From positions 620,001-684,000 of the forward strand of contig NZ_JAFLWW010000003.1 in assembly GCF_018555685.1 (NCBI RefSeq): DNA of 64,000 nt. The letters run 5' to 3'. Position numbers and translations under genes: made by a program. Origin of the DNA: Aminobacter anthyllidis. Lineage in GTDB: Bacteria > Pseudomonadota > Alphaproteobacteria > Rhizobiales > Rhizobiaceae. This document shows, piece after piece, positions 54,017-62,422 of the stretch (positions within the stretch are counted from its first letter, which is position 1; each line of letters starts with the position of its first letter). The notes beneath the pieces were generated by a model, which saw only the letters and a list, made by a program, of their open reading frames with translations, searched no databases and was not told where the DNA came from.

Positions 54017-55228
54017 ATGAAGATCACCGACGTCAAGACCTTCGTGGTCAACAACCCGCCGCCCGGCATCGGCGGCAAGTACTTCATCTTCGTCAGGCTC
54101 ACGTCAGAAGGTGGCGTGGTCGGCTACGGCGAGGCCTACAACGCCACCTTCTCCGCCCATGTCACGGCGCGGATGATCGAGGACATGGCCGAGCGCTATC
54201 TGATCGGCCAAGACCCGCACGACATCGAAAACCTGTTTCGCCGCTGCTACTCCTCCGGCTTCACCCAGCGGCCCGACGTATCGGCCATGGGCTGCTTTTC
54301 GGCGCTGGAAATGGCCTGCTGGGACATCATCGGCAAGGAAGCCGGCCAACCGGTCTACAAGCTGCTTGGCGGCCAGGTGCACGAGACGCTGCGCTCCTAC
54401 ACCTATCTCTACCCGCATACGGGCAGCGTCCACACCGAGGACGTCGCGCCGAAGAATGTCTACAACGACCCCGACATGGCGGCCGAATGCGCGGCGCTTT
54501 ATGTCGAACAGGGCTTCGACGCGGTGAAGCTCGACCCGGCCGGCCCCTGGACCGCCTTCGACGGCCACCAGCCCCGGCTGATCGACATCGACCTGTCGGC
54601 GCGCATGATGAAGGCCATTCGCGAGGCGGTCGGCACCCGCGCCGACATATTGTTCGGCACGCACGGCCAGTTCACCGCCTCGGGCGCGCTGCGCATGGCG
54701 CGCGCCATCGAACCCTACGATCCCTTGTGGTTTGAGGAGCCGGTGCCGCCAGACATGCCCGAGGTGATGGCCCAGGTCGCGCGCGGCACATCGATCCCGA
54801 TTGCGACAGGTGAGCGGCTGACGACAAAGTTCGAGTTTGCGCGGGTCATCGAAAACCGCGCCGCCACCATCCTGCAGCCCGACCTCGGCCGTTCGGGCGG
54901 CATCCTCGAGACCAAGAAGATCGCCGCCATGGCCGAGGCCTATCACATCCAGGTGGCGCCGCACTGCTATTGCGGGCCGATCGTCGGCGCCGCCAACATC
55001 CAGCTCGCCGTCACCTTGCCCAACTTCCTGATCCTCGAATCGCTCAAGCAGTGGGACGGCTTCCACGCCACGCTGCTGAAGAAGAAGATCGAATGGCAGG
55101 ACGGCCACGTCATCCCCTCGAAGGAACCGGGCCTCGGCGTCGAGCTCGACGAGGCGGTGTGCGAGGCCAATCCCTATGACGGTCCCCACCTGCACTTGCA
55201 GATGGTGCAGACCCCGTTGATGCCTTGA
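54017..55228 (+). CDS. Mandelate racemase/muconate lactonising enzyme-like dehydratase (enolase superfamily)
   Basis: A 403-residue TIM-barrel enzyme. The N-terminal capping domain (MKITDVKTFVVNNPPPGIG) is followed by barrel motifs FDAVKLDPAG, LFGTHGQFTA, LWFEEPVPPD, ATGERLTTKFEF and VAPHCYCGPIVG, the metal and acid-base positions of the sugar-acid dehydratase-type members. Substrate could be a sugar acid such as galactarate, mannonate or a similar polyhydroxy acid. It overlaps the next gene by four bases (TTGA), so the two are co-translated. Confidence 0.9.
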   Translation: MKITDVKTFVVNNPPPGIGGKYFIFVRLTSEGGVVGYGEAYNATFSAHVTARMIEDMAERYLIGQDPHDIENLFRRCYSSGFTQRPDVSAMGCFSALEMACWDIIGKEAGQPVYKLLGGQVHETLRSYTYLYPHTGSVHTEDVAPKNVYNDPDMAAECAALYVEQGFDAVKLDPAGPWTAFDGHQPRLIDIDLSARMMKAIREAVGTRADILFGTHGQFTASGALRMARAIEPYDPLWFEEPVPPDMPEVMAQVARGTSIPIATGERLTTKFEFARVIENRAATILQPDLGRSGGILETKKIAAMAEAYHIQVAPHCYCGPIVGAANIQLAVTLPNFLILESLKQWDGFHATLLKKKIEWQDGHVIPSKEPGLGVELDEAVCEANPYDGPHLHLQMVQTPLMP

Positions 55229-56148
55229 GCAAGACCATGCCGCTTGCCTACGCTTTCATCGGCCTCGGCCATCTCGGCGCCAACCTTGCGGCATGCCTCG
55301 TGCGCGGCGGCTTCGAGGTGATCGTCTACGACCGCAATCCCGAGGCCGTCGAACGTCTCGCCGCTTTGGGCGCGGTCGCCGCGACAGGCCCGGCCAACGC
55401 CGCCGCCCGCGCCGGAAACGCCATCACTTGCCTGCCCTCGCCGAAAGTCAGCGAGGCGGTGCTGACAGGCCCTGATGGGCTGCTCGCCGGCCTGCCCAAG
55501 GGCGGCACCTGGATCGAGATGTCGACCAACGGCCGCGACGAGATCCTGCGCCTTGCCGACCTTGCTGTCGAAGCCGGCGTCTACACGCTGGAATGTCCTG
55601 TCACCGGCGGCGTGCATCTCGCCGCCGAAGGCCGGATCACCGCACTTGTCGGCGGCGACGCCGCGCTCTACCAGCGCCACCGTCCCGCCATCGAAGCCAT
55701 GTGCGCCCGCGCCTTCCTGATGGGCCCGATCGGCTCGGCGGCGGTGATCAAGGTCATCACCAACATGCTGGCCTTCATCCACCTCGTCGCCGCCGGCGAG
55801 GCGCTGATGCTGGCCAGGAAGGGTGGCCTCGACCTTGCCCAGGCCTACCACGCCATATCGGCCTCCTCCGGCAGCAGCTTCGTCCACGAGACCGAGAGCC
55901 AACTGGTGCTCAACGGCTCCTACGACATCGGCTTCACGATGGACCTGGCGCTCAAGGATCTCGGCTTCGCGCTCGACATGGCGCGCGAAGGCGGCGTCCC
56001 GCTCGACCTCGCCGCCCGCGTCGCCGCGATCTTCGAACAGGGCAAGGCGGCTTACGGCGGCGACGCCTGGTCGACCATGATCGTCAAGCTCTTGGAGGAT
56101 GCGACCGGCACCGACCTGCGCGCGCCGGGCTTCCCGGCCAAACTTTAA
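55225..56148 (+). CDS. Beta-hydroxyacid dehydrogenase (3-hydroxyisobutyrate-dehydrogenase-like)
   Basis: A 307-residue NAD(P)-binding protein. The Rossmann motif is FIGLGHLGANLAACLVRGG, substrate-binding text ECPVTGGVHLAAEGRITA is close to the usual DAPVSGG site, and the catalytic lysine helix is VIKVITNMLAFIHLVAAGEAL. It uses a 3-hydroxy acid, probably the product or a relative of the enolase-type enzyme upstream. TTG at 55225 overlaps the previous stop; ATG at 55237 is an alternative. The two genes form a small catabolic operon. Confidence 0.9.
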   Translation: MSKTMPLAYAFIGLGHLGANLAACLVRGGFEVIVYDRNPEAVERLAALGAVAATGPANAAARAGNAITCLPSPKVSEAVLTGPDGLLAGLPKGGTWIEMSTNGRDEILRLADLAVEAGVYTLECPVTGGVHLAAEGRITALVGGDAALYQRHRPAIEAMCARAFLMGPIGSAAVIKVITNMLAFIHLVAAGEALMLARKGGLDLAQAYHAISASSGSSFVHETESQLVLNGSYDIGFTMDLALKDLGFALDMAREGGVPLDLAARVAAIFEQGKAAYGGDAWSTMIVKLLEDATGTDLRAPGFPAKL

Positions 56149-56160
56149 CAGCGGAAGCGC

Positions 56161-56192
56161 TCCTTACCCTCCCCACAAGGGGGACGGTAAAC
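56161..56192. repeat. Palindromic intergenic repeat (family B remnant)
   Basis: CTTACCCTCCCCACAAGGGGG with GGTAA: a shorter copy of the CCCTCCCC/GGGGAGG hairpin seen at 2764 and 29646. It lies between the dehydrogenase and the DUF6500-like gene. Confidence 0.6.
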
Positions 56193-56259
56193 GCACGACC
56201 TGCCCTTTGACACCCGCCTCAGCTTGACTTAGCTCTCGCCACATACGAGAGGAATCTCC

Positions 56260-56481
56260 ATGCGGCCGAGCCTGCGCACAAAAATACTCGATGTCTGCGC
56301 GCGCAAGATCGCGTCCAAGGGTCCCGATGTCGGGCTGTCCTTCTACGCCTTCTTCGCCAACCGCAACGACGATCCGGAGCTTCTGATGGAGGCCGCGGAA
56401 TGGTGGATCCGCACCCACAAGCTCGATCATTTCGAAAAGGCAACGAAGATCGAAGCGATGGTCAGGGCGATGGAGGCCTGA
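56260..56481 (+). CDS. DUF6500-like small protein
   Basis: A 73-residue protein that reads MRPSLRTKILDVCARKIASK, GPDVGLSFYAFFANRNDDP, then HKLDHFEKATKIEAMVRAMEA. I recognise this as a DUF6500-like conserved family of unknown function. No signal peptide or membrane segment. It sits between repeats with no operon partner. Confidence 0.8.
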   Translation: MRPSLRTKILDVCARKIASKGPDVGLSFYAFFANRNDDPELLMEAAEWWIRTHKLDHFEKATKIEAMVRAMEA

Positions 56482-56501
56482 GCGGGTTGCCCGACGAATT
56501 G

Positions 56502-56693
56502 CCCCTCACCCTTACCTCTTCCCGCGAAAAACGGCGAGAGGGAGGGCGTCAGCGACGCGGCCCCTCATCTTTCACTGCCCCCGGAGCGGCTGTCATGCGT
56601 CTCATGGTACGGCGAGGCAGCGCCGACGTTGCCGCATGTCCCTTCTCCCCGTTTACGGGGAGAAGGTGCCGGCAGGCGGATGAGGGGCGGCGC
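56502..56693. repeat. Two palindromic intergenic repeats (families C and A)
   Basis: CCCTCACCCTTACCTCTTCCC with GGCGAGAGGGAGGGCGTCAGCG at 56502-56556 and the family A unit (CCTTCTCCCC, GTTTAC loop region, GGGGAGAAGG, then GGATGAGGGGCGGCGC) at 56642-56693. They are related to 53861-53980 and fill the gap before the lipid kinase. Confidence 0.75.
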
Positions 56694-56747
56694 AAAGAAA
56701 TCAGGCACATACGCCGACCTCCCGACTCTCCTTGTTAGCCCCTTGAA

Positions 56748-57686
56748 TCAGCACCTCACCTGCAGCGCCTTCGCCATCATCTCGTAGGTTGCCGGAATAT
56801 GCCCCGGCGACTCGCCGTCAATGTCGACGAGCGCGGCATTGGCCAGCGGATCGCCCATCGGCTCGACCGCCACCTTGCGCCCACGCATAATGGTGATCGC
56901 GGGATGGTTGCGGTGGCGCCCGCCATAGAGCAGGCGCAGGTCGAGGATCAGCTTGAGCTTGCTCGCGGCACGCAAGATGACGATGTCGAACTGCCCGTCG
57001 TCGGGCACGGCATCCGGCGCGATCATCATGCCGCCGCCGAAGAACCGCTCGTTGGCCACCGCCACCAGCGCCACCGTGGCCTCGACCGGCTCGCCGTCAT
57101 CGACGGTGATGCGCACATCCTGGAAGCGGTAGCGAACGAACTCGATCACCGTGCGCCAGAAAAACAGCGCCTTGGCCGGTACCCAGCGCTTGCGCCGGTC
57201 GTTGTTGACCGCCCGCACCGTCGCCCCCGACATGCCGAGGCTCGCGATATTGACGAAATGCCGGCTCGCCAGCCGGCCATGGTCCTCGACGAAGGAGATG
57301 CGGCCGGCGTCGATCAGACGGTCCCGGCCTTCGGCGATGCGCGCGATCGCCGCCTGGATATCGAGCGGAATGCCCATGCCGCGGGCGAAATCGGAACCGG
57401 TGCCACAGGGCAACACACCGAGAATGGCCGCCTCGCCCGTTTCGGCCTGCATCTGCAAAAGCCCGTCGGCAACCTCGCTGATCGTGCCGTCGCCGCCAGC
57501 CGCAACCACCAGCCCGCAGCCAAGCGCCACCAGGTCGCGGGCAAGCACCGCGCCGTCGCCCGGCTCGGTCGTCTCGCGAAACTCGACCTCGCCGAAGCGC
57601 TGCGTCAGCGCTGCCGCAACCTCGGTCCAGTGCGTGTCCAGCCTGCCGCCGCCGGCCACCGGATTTCTGACGACGCCGACCTTCAC
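56748..57686 (-). CDS. Diacylglycerol kinase-family lipid kinase
   Basis: A 312-residue protein of the DagK_cat fold. The nucleotide-binding motif is VVAAGGDGTISEVADGL, with LGVLPCGTGSDFARGMGIPL following, and a C-terminal beta-rich half (AIITMRGRKV-like AITIMRGRKVAVEP). It phosphorylates a lipid such as diacylglycerol or a sphingoid/undecaprenyl-type acceptor using ATP; the exact lipid is not readable. Cytosolic or peripheral membrane. ATG at 57686. Confidence 0.9.
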   Translation of the reverse strand: MKVGVVRNPVAGGGRLDTHWTEVAAALTQRFGEVEFRETTEPGDGAVLARDLVALGCGLVVAAGGDGTISEVADGLLQMQAETGEAAILGVLPCGTGSDFARGMGIPLDIQAAIARIAEGRDRLIDAGRISFVEDHGRLASRHFVNIASLGMSGATVRAVNNDRRKRWVPAKALFFWRTVIEFVRYRFQDVRITVDDGEPVEATVALVAVANERFFGGGMMIAPDAVPDDGQFDIVILRAASKLKLILDLRLLYGGRHRNHPAITIMRGRKVAVEPMGDPLANAALVDIDGESPGHIPATYEMMAKALQVRC

Positions 57687-57911
57687 GAACGCACCCTCCC
57701 CGGCAGCATACGCGCCACCGCCTCCGCGCTTATTGTTAGCCGCACGGGCAAATGCGCAAGGGGGTGAACCAGGGGCTCGCTGACTTTCCCCAGACGTTCG
57801 TCTCCCGGTATCCCCGGGATCTCGGCAGGAGCCACGCTCGCCGACCTCAACGGCTGGCTACCGCAATCATCGGCGGAGGAACGTCTTGGCAATCGCCGTC
57901 AGGCCGGCATG

Positions 57912-58574
57912 CTATTTCGTGCACTTTTCCAGCGAGGCGGCGCTGAGCATCCCAATCGCGCAGTCCGGGCCGATGGCATTCACGGAGATCACGGCAAAGT
58001 TCAGGGGCGCAGCGTGCACCTCCCCACTGTGGTTGATGACGACGACGAGAGATGGCGGCCCCAGATTGACCTCACATTTGTACATGCCGGTTTTGCTTTG
58101 GGTTGGATTGCCATCGCGATCTATCGAGCCGTCGAAATCGACGAAGCGCTGCTTGTAGCTAACAACAGAGGACTTCCCCGCCTCAACCAACGTCGGACTG
58201 ATCGAGTCAAAGGCCAGTGTTCGGTCGGATACTTCGATGCTCGCGCAATTCAGCGCAGGTCTCAGGGCGCCTGGCTGCTTGCCTATGTTGGTCACGGACA
58301 GGCTCAGCAAATCGTCGCCAAAGTATCCGTCCCCCTTCTTCACCAAACCAGTCGTGTAGCTGCCAGCGACCGTCAGGTTCGGACTGCCAGGAAAGAGCAT
58401 TTGCTTGATTGTCGGGCCGACGGTGCCGAGCACCGAAAGCAATGCAATCAACAGCGATAGCGTCAGGGTGGAAATATTGAAATACTTGCGCCACCCCTGC
58501 CAGTTCTTGCACTCGTTGCAGAGTATCTGACCGTCCTCGATGTGGCTTCTGCACGCCCAACATGGTTCCGCCAT
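57912..58574 (-). CDS. Zinc-ribbon, single-TM hypothetical protein
   Basis: A 220-residue protein starting MAEPCWACRSHIEDG. The first 30 residues form a four-cysteine zinc-ribbon-like motif (CWACRSHIEDGQILCNEC), then one transmembrane helix (STLTLSLLIALLSVLGTVG), then a soluble domain probably outside the cytoplasm (TVAGSYTTGLVKKGDGYFG, LLSLSVTNIGKQPGALR). I do not recognise the family. Its base composition is visibly less GC-rich than the neighbours, hinting at recent acquisition. Function unknown; membrane-anchored zinc-ribbon proteins are often of accessory or defence-related type, but there is no direct evidence. Confidence 0.7.
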   Translation of the reverse strand: MAEPCWACRSHIEDGQILCNECKNWQGWRKYFNISTLTLSLLIALLSVLGTVGPTIKQMLFPGSPNLTVAGSYTTGLVKKGDGYFGDDLLSLSVTNIGKQPGALRPALNCASIEVSDRTLAFDSISPTLVEAGKSSVVSYKQRFVDFDGSIDRDGNPTQSKTGMYKCEVNLGPPSLVVVINHSGEVHAAPLNFAVISVNAIGPDCAIGMLSAASLEKCTK

Positions 58575-58726
58575 GGCCCCCTCCACCAAAACACAACCTT
58601 AGATTACATAACTGTAACAACCTAAGGCCTTCGACCACAGCCACCATCATGCCATGATTGCGGCCAACTGGCGCCGCGATCTGAGCGGAGAAATCGCAGC
58701 GTCAACAATCCCTGAGGATTCGGACC

Positions 58727-59131
58727 GTGATCAAGTCTGCCCTTGTCGCCATGACCATCGTCGGCTGCGACTGCGATGCCAAGCTTTGCGAATATATCGG
58801 CGAGACGCCGGCACAGTGGACCTCCGTCGCCGACTGCGAGGCGGCGATGAAGAGCCGCATCCTGCGCGAAGGCAACCATGCCTATCCGCTGGTGACGGGC
58901 ATCTGCCGCACCACCACTTTCGCTGACCCGCAGCTCGCGGCGGCTCCGGCGGTCCAGCCCGAGGTTCTGCCCGCCGCTTATGCCGGCACCAGCGAAGACG
59001 ATGGCTCCGTGCTCTACCGCACTGCCAATGGCTACGCGCTGGTTCGCTCGGGGCTTGACCGTTTCGCCGACGGCACGCTTGCGGTGGCGAAGCGCTCGTC
59101 CAGCTGGCTTGCCGCCAACATCGGCTTCTGA
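58727..59131 (+). CDS. Small hypothetical protein
   Basis: A 134-residue protein from a GTG at 58727 (behind GAGGA). It begins IKSALVAMTIVGCDCDAKLCEY, a short hydrophobic leader with a cysteine cluster, continues through TSVADCEAAMKSRIL and ends in a basic helix. Possibly exported or membrane-associated. No family recognised; it reads like a conserved rhizobial protein of unknown role. Confidence 0.65.
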   Translation: MIKSALVAMTIVGCDCDAKLCEYIGETPAQWTSVADCEAAMKSRILREGNHAYPLVTGICRTTTFADPQLAAAPAVQPEVLPAAYAGTSEDDGSVLYRTANGYALVRSGLDRFADGTLAVAKRSSSWLAANIGF

Positions 59132-59221
59132 ACACATCCGGTGGCATGAAAAATAGCCTACCTCAAAAGAGGCCGGCCACAGTTTGGTTTGCGTCGTGGA
59201 AGGGTGTCAAGAACGTCACCC

Positions 59222-59254
59222 GCCCTGCCCGGCGCATGGCAGTGCCGGCAGGGC
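59222..59254 (-). terminator. Hairpin downstream of the DUF1344 gene
   Basis: GCCCTGCC (59222-59229) and GGCAGGGC (59247-59254) form a perfect eight-bp stem 18 bases past the stop codon. No T-run follows, so termination is only probable. Confidence 0.4.
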
Positions 59255-59271
59255 GAGCTTGCAATTCGGTG

Positions 59272-59514
59272 TTACGAAGCCGCTTCGATCGCGGTCACGG
59301 CGCCGGTCGTGTCGTCCACGGTCACCTTGACCTTGGCGCCGGCAGCCAGGCCGTCGACCTTGAGTGTTTCGGGGATGACATAGGTCTTGCCGTCGTCGAG
59401 CGTGATCGAGCGTGTCGCCGGGTCGACCGACTGGACTGTGCCCTGGACTTCGGCGGCATAGGCGGCACCGATGAAAGCGAGCGAAGCGACGGTCGTTGCA
59501 AGGATCTTGTTCAT
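59272..59514 (-). CDS. DUF1344 family small secreted protein
   Basis: An 80-residue protein with a signal peptide (NKILATTVASLAFIGAAYA) and a single small beta domain (EVQGTVQSVDPATRSITLDD, TYVIPETLKVDGLAAGAKVKV) that I recognise as DUF1344. Periplasmic, function unknown. The ATG at 59514 follows GGGAG; longer frames are rejected. In the 463-base gap 59515-59977 no gene is convincing; a palindrome TCACGTTGCGTGA (59615-59627) might be an operator. Confidence 0.85.
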   Translation of the reverse strand: MNKILATTVASLAFIGAAYAAEVQGTVQSVDPATRSITLDDGKTYVIPETLKVDGLAAGAKVKVTVDDTTGAVTAIEAAS

Positions 59515-59977
59515 GTCTGGTACTCCCGTTCTGGTCTGTCCGGGCTGGCCCCACCCTCGTAGCAAGGCCCGCCGAACGAGATGGAGACTGACCGGCGAAA
59601 CGGCTCGACGCAAATCACGTTGCGTGAAATTATCGAACAGAATCATAGGCTTATTTCCGCCGCATTTGGCCGCAACCACCCCATCGCCGGCTGCTTCGGC
59701 ACCTCCCCGATATTGCTTTGGCCCTTGGCAGGCATGCGTTGGCAGGCGTCACACCACTGTCATCGCCTCGCCACCCCAAGGCCGGATTCCGGAACGGCCG
59801 ATCACGAAACGCCTTTCGACGTCGACGCGGAGAGATTTTTTCCGCTCGGGCTGCCACCCTCCCGCGACGTTTTGCGCCGTCGTTTCGTTGGGCCAGCACG
59901 CTCCATCCGCTTCACAGTCGCCAGTGATTCTGGCATAGCTCGCGCCGCACGATTTGTGCTTTTGGGAAGCTCCCGCC

Positions 59978-60235
59978 TTGAACCCCCTGTTTGAAATCGT
60001 CGGCGCCGTCGCCGCTGTCCTGACCACGCTGTGCTGGTTGCCGCAGATCGCCAAGATCCTGCGCGAGCGCAAGACCAGCGACATCTCGCTCGGCACCAAT
60101 GCAGCGCTTGCCACCGGCATATCGCTATGGATCGTCTACGGCGTGGCGCTCGGCTCGCTGCCGGTGATCCTGTCGAACTCGGTCACGCTGCTCTTCATCC
60201 TCGCCATCGTCGGGCTCAAGCTGCGCTTCGGCTGA
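59978..60235 (+). CDS. SemiSWEET-type sugar transporter
   Basis: An 85-residue membrane protein with three TM helices (EIVGAVAAVLTTLCWLPQIAK, SLGTNAALATGISLWIVYGVAL, SNSVTLLFILAIVGLKL), the size and proline pattern (WLPQIAKI) of bacterial SemiSWEETs, which move sugars as dimers. The start is uncertain: TTG at 59978 gives the standard MNPLFEIVG beginning, with GGGAAG a few bases upstream; TTG 59954 is an alternative. Confidence 0.85.
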   Translation: MNPLFEIVGAVAAVLTTLCWLPQIAKILRERKTSDISLGTNAALATGISLWIVYGVALGSLPVILSNSVTLLFILAIVGLKLRFG

Positions 60236-60244
60236 CCTGAGGTT

Positions 60245-61192
60245 TCAAGACCCGATCTTGCGCACCAGCGAGGCCGTCGCCAGGATCGTCGCCATGTCGG
60301 CGATCATCGGCTCGATATGCGCCTTGTAGTCGAGCGCCACGTTTGACGCCGGCAGTTCGAAAAAGTCCTTCTTGTGCGGCAGCAGCAGAAAGCCGTCCTT
60401 GCCCGACAGCGCAATCCGCGCCGGCTCGCCCGGCCAGGCTTCCTTGAGCCAGGTCAACGCCTGGGCCATCTGCCCCGACACCAGCGGCTGCGCCGCCGCG
60501 ACATTGTCGCTGCGGAAATCATAGGCCTCGTCCAGCGCGCCTCCGGACCTGATCTCCTCCATCCCGCCGAACATTTCGCGGAAGAAGCCCATCACGGTAT
60601 TGGTCTTGAGCGTTGCCACCAATATGCCCGGAAACGGCTTCGCCATGTCGAAGGCGACGATGATACCGTCGAACAACGTGACGTCGGACTTCTCCACACG
60701 CCGCCATGCCGCGGTCTCGTAAAGCTCGAAAGTGAAGCCCTCGTATTTGCCCGAGATGATGTCGTCGAACTGGCTGTCGCTGTAGTCGCCGATCGTTTCG
60801 CGCGGCAGCTTGGCGAAGGTCGCAGGCACGTCGCCCTTGCCGAGCCGCATGTTCTCGATGAAGCCGAAGACGATCGGCAACAGCTTGTTGCGGAATGAGG
60901 CGTTGGCAAGCTCGACCGGCTTAACGGCCCGGAAATAGGCGAAGAACGCCGCCACGAATACCGCCGCATAGAGGTAGACATGCGGCGTCGATACCCAGAC
61001 CTCGGCGGGATCAGCGGCGAGATTGAAAATCAGCGCCAGCACAAGCACCGCAACGATCAGTCCACCGAGATAGAGCGGCACCCGCCACCACGTCGAAAGC
61101 CTGATCGCATCGCGCTCGGCCTGATAGGCCTCAAGGTCTTTCTTGATACCCGCGATCGCCGCCTCGTCGGGCATGAAACCAGCTGCGCTCAT
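60245..61192 (-). CDS. DUF3137 family membrane protein
   Basis: A 315-residue protein with two transmembrane segments near residues 40-90 (WRVPLYLGGLIVAVLVLAL, HVYLYAAVFVAAFFAYF) and a long cytoplasmic or periplasmic part with the DUF3137 patterns SQFDDIISGKYEGFTFELYE and VTLFDGIIVAFDMAKPF. Function unknown. The ATG at 61192 (MSAAGFMPDEA) is preferred over the ORF start at 61291. It is downstream of the CapA gene on the same strand. Confidence 0.85.
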   Translation of the reverse strand: MSAAGFMPDEAAIAGIKKDLEAYQAERDAIRLSTWWRVPLYLGGLIVAVLVLALIFNLAADPAEVWVSTPHVYLYAAVFVAAFFAYFRAVKPVELANASFRNKLLPIVFGFIENMRLGKGDVPATFAKLPRETIGDYSDSQFDDIISGKYEGFTFELYETAAWRRVEKSDVTLFDGIIVAFDMAKPFPGILVATLKTNTVMGFFREMFGGMEEIRSGGALDEAYDFRSDNVAAAQPLVSGQMAQALTWLKEAWPGEPARIALSGKDGFLLLPHKKDFFELPASNVALDYKAHIEPMIADMATILATASLVRKIGS

Positions 61193-61297
61193 ATGTGCCC
61201 CCATGGCGCGCCGAAATCGTGCCGCCCGCTCGTCGGATGATAACGGCTTTTCGCCAAATGTCGCGGTGTAAACAAGGGGATGGCGCGGCAACCGGAC

Positions 61298-62377
61298 TCA
61301 GCTCGTGAAGCCTGCCTCACCCGCTCCATAGACCGCCTGCCAGCGCGCCAGCGCCTTCACGCCCAGTTCGCCAGCCACCTTGGCCAGCGGCAGCATCTTC
61401 TCACGCTCGCCGTCGCGCTGGCGCATGAACGGCACCATGCGGTAGCTCGCGATCTGGCCACGCGTCGCCGCATCGGCGCTGACGTCGACGATCAGGATCG
61501 CCCCGATCCGCCCCGGCCACGGTTGCCGCGCCAGCGCCGTGCCAAGGAAATCGCCCAGCCCGTAGGCCACCAGCGTGTCGTCGATGCGCGCAATCGGCTG
61601 CACGACATGGGCGTGATGCCCGACAACGAGCCCGACGCCGAACTCGGCCAGCCGCTGCGCCCTGGCGCGCGTCTCGGCTCGCGGAAAATGCCGGAACTCC
61701 CAGTCCCAATGCGGTACGGCGCAAACCAGGTCCGTCCCGTCCGAAAGGCTAATGCCAGCGGCGAAGAAATCCTCGGCCATCGCCACCCGCCCGGCAAACG
61801 CTGAAGCCGGCGCGTTGCGCCATTGCGTGAACGCACAAAGCCCGAGCGTGACCGGCCCGACCGCGCGCTTCGTCACCGACGTCGTCGTCCCTATCGTGGC
61901 GATGCCAAGCGCGTCGAGCGTCGCCCGGGTCGCCTCGAAGCCCGCTATGCCCTGGTCGAGCACGTGGTTGTTGGCGAGCGACAGCACCAGCCGCTCGGGC
62001 GTGATGGCCGCAGCCGCCAGCGCGCCTTGGAGAAACTCCCGCGTCATCGCGTGGTGGGTTCCAAGCCGCGTCCCAAGCCGGGCGCTGGGCTTTGCAACGA
62101 CAGGGCTTTCGCAATTGCCGATCACCAGGTCCGCCGAAGCAAGCAGCGCTGTAAGCGCGCGATCGAAAACCGGTGGCCTGCGGTTGGCGACGGCGGAGAT
62201 ATCGCCGACGAAAGCTAGGCGCACGGTCTGCCCATGCTGGGGCAGGAACCGCACCTGGTCGGGCAGGTAGCCGGCGCCGCCACCGCGCAGCGACGGCTTC
62301 ACGAACCGCGCCGGCCAGGAAATCTTGTAGGAGAAGGGATAGTTGGACACGCTGCGCCTGAAATTGACCGTCGCCAC
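61298..62377 (-). CDS. CapA-family metallophosphatase-like protein
   Basis: A 359-residue protein of the PGA_cap/CapA family (VRLAFVGDISAVANRRP, then VIGNCESPVVA, LSLANNHVLDQGIAGF, VPHWDWEFRHFPR, GHHAHVVQPI), with the metal-binding aspartate, asparagine-histidine and GHHAH motifs. Relatives take part in polyglutamate capsule or other surface polymer production. The start GTG at 62377 is weakly supported; GTG at 62350 is an alternative. A GT4 gene starts just upstream on the same strand, 45 bases away, so both likely serve an envelope polymer. Confidence 0.88.
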   Translation of the reverse strand: MATVNFRRSVSNYPFSYKISWPARFVKPSLRGGGAGYLPDQVRFLPQHGQTVRLAFVGDISAVANRRPPVFDRALTALLASADLVIGNCESPVVAKPSARLGTRLGTHHAMTREFLQGALAAAAITPERLVLSLANNHVLDQGIAGFEATRATLDALGIATIGTTTSVTKRAVGPVTLGLCAFTQWRNAPASAFAGRVAMAEDFFAAGISLSDGTDLVCAVPHWDWEFRHFPRAETRARAQRLAEFGVGLVVGHHAHVVQPIARIDDTLVAYGLGDFLGTALARQPWPGRIGAILIVDVSADAATRGQIASYRMVPFMRQRDGEREKMLPLAKVAGELGVKALARWQAVYGAGEAGFTS

Positions 62378-62422
62378 ACTAACAGCATTTCATTGCGCAC
62401 AGCTGGCGGTTCCAGCCAGCCG

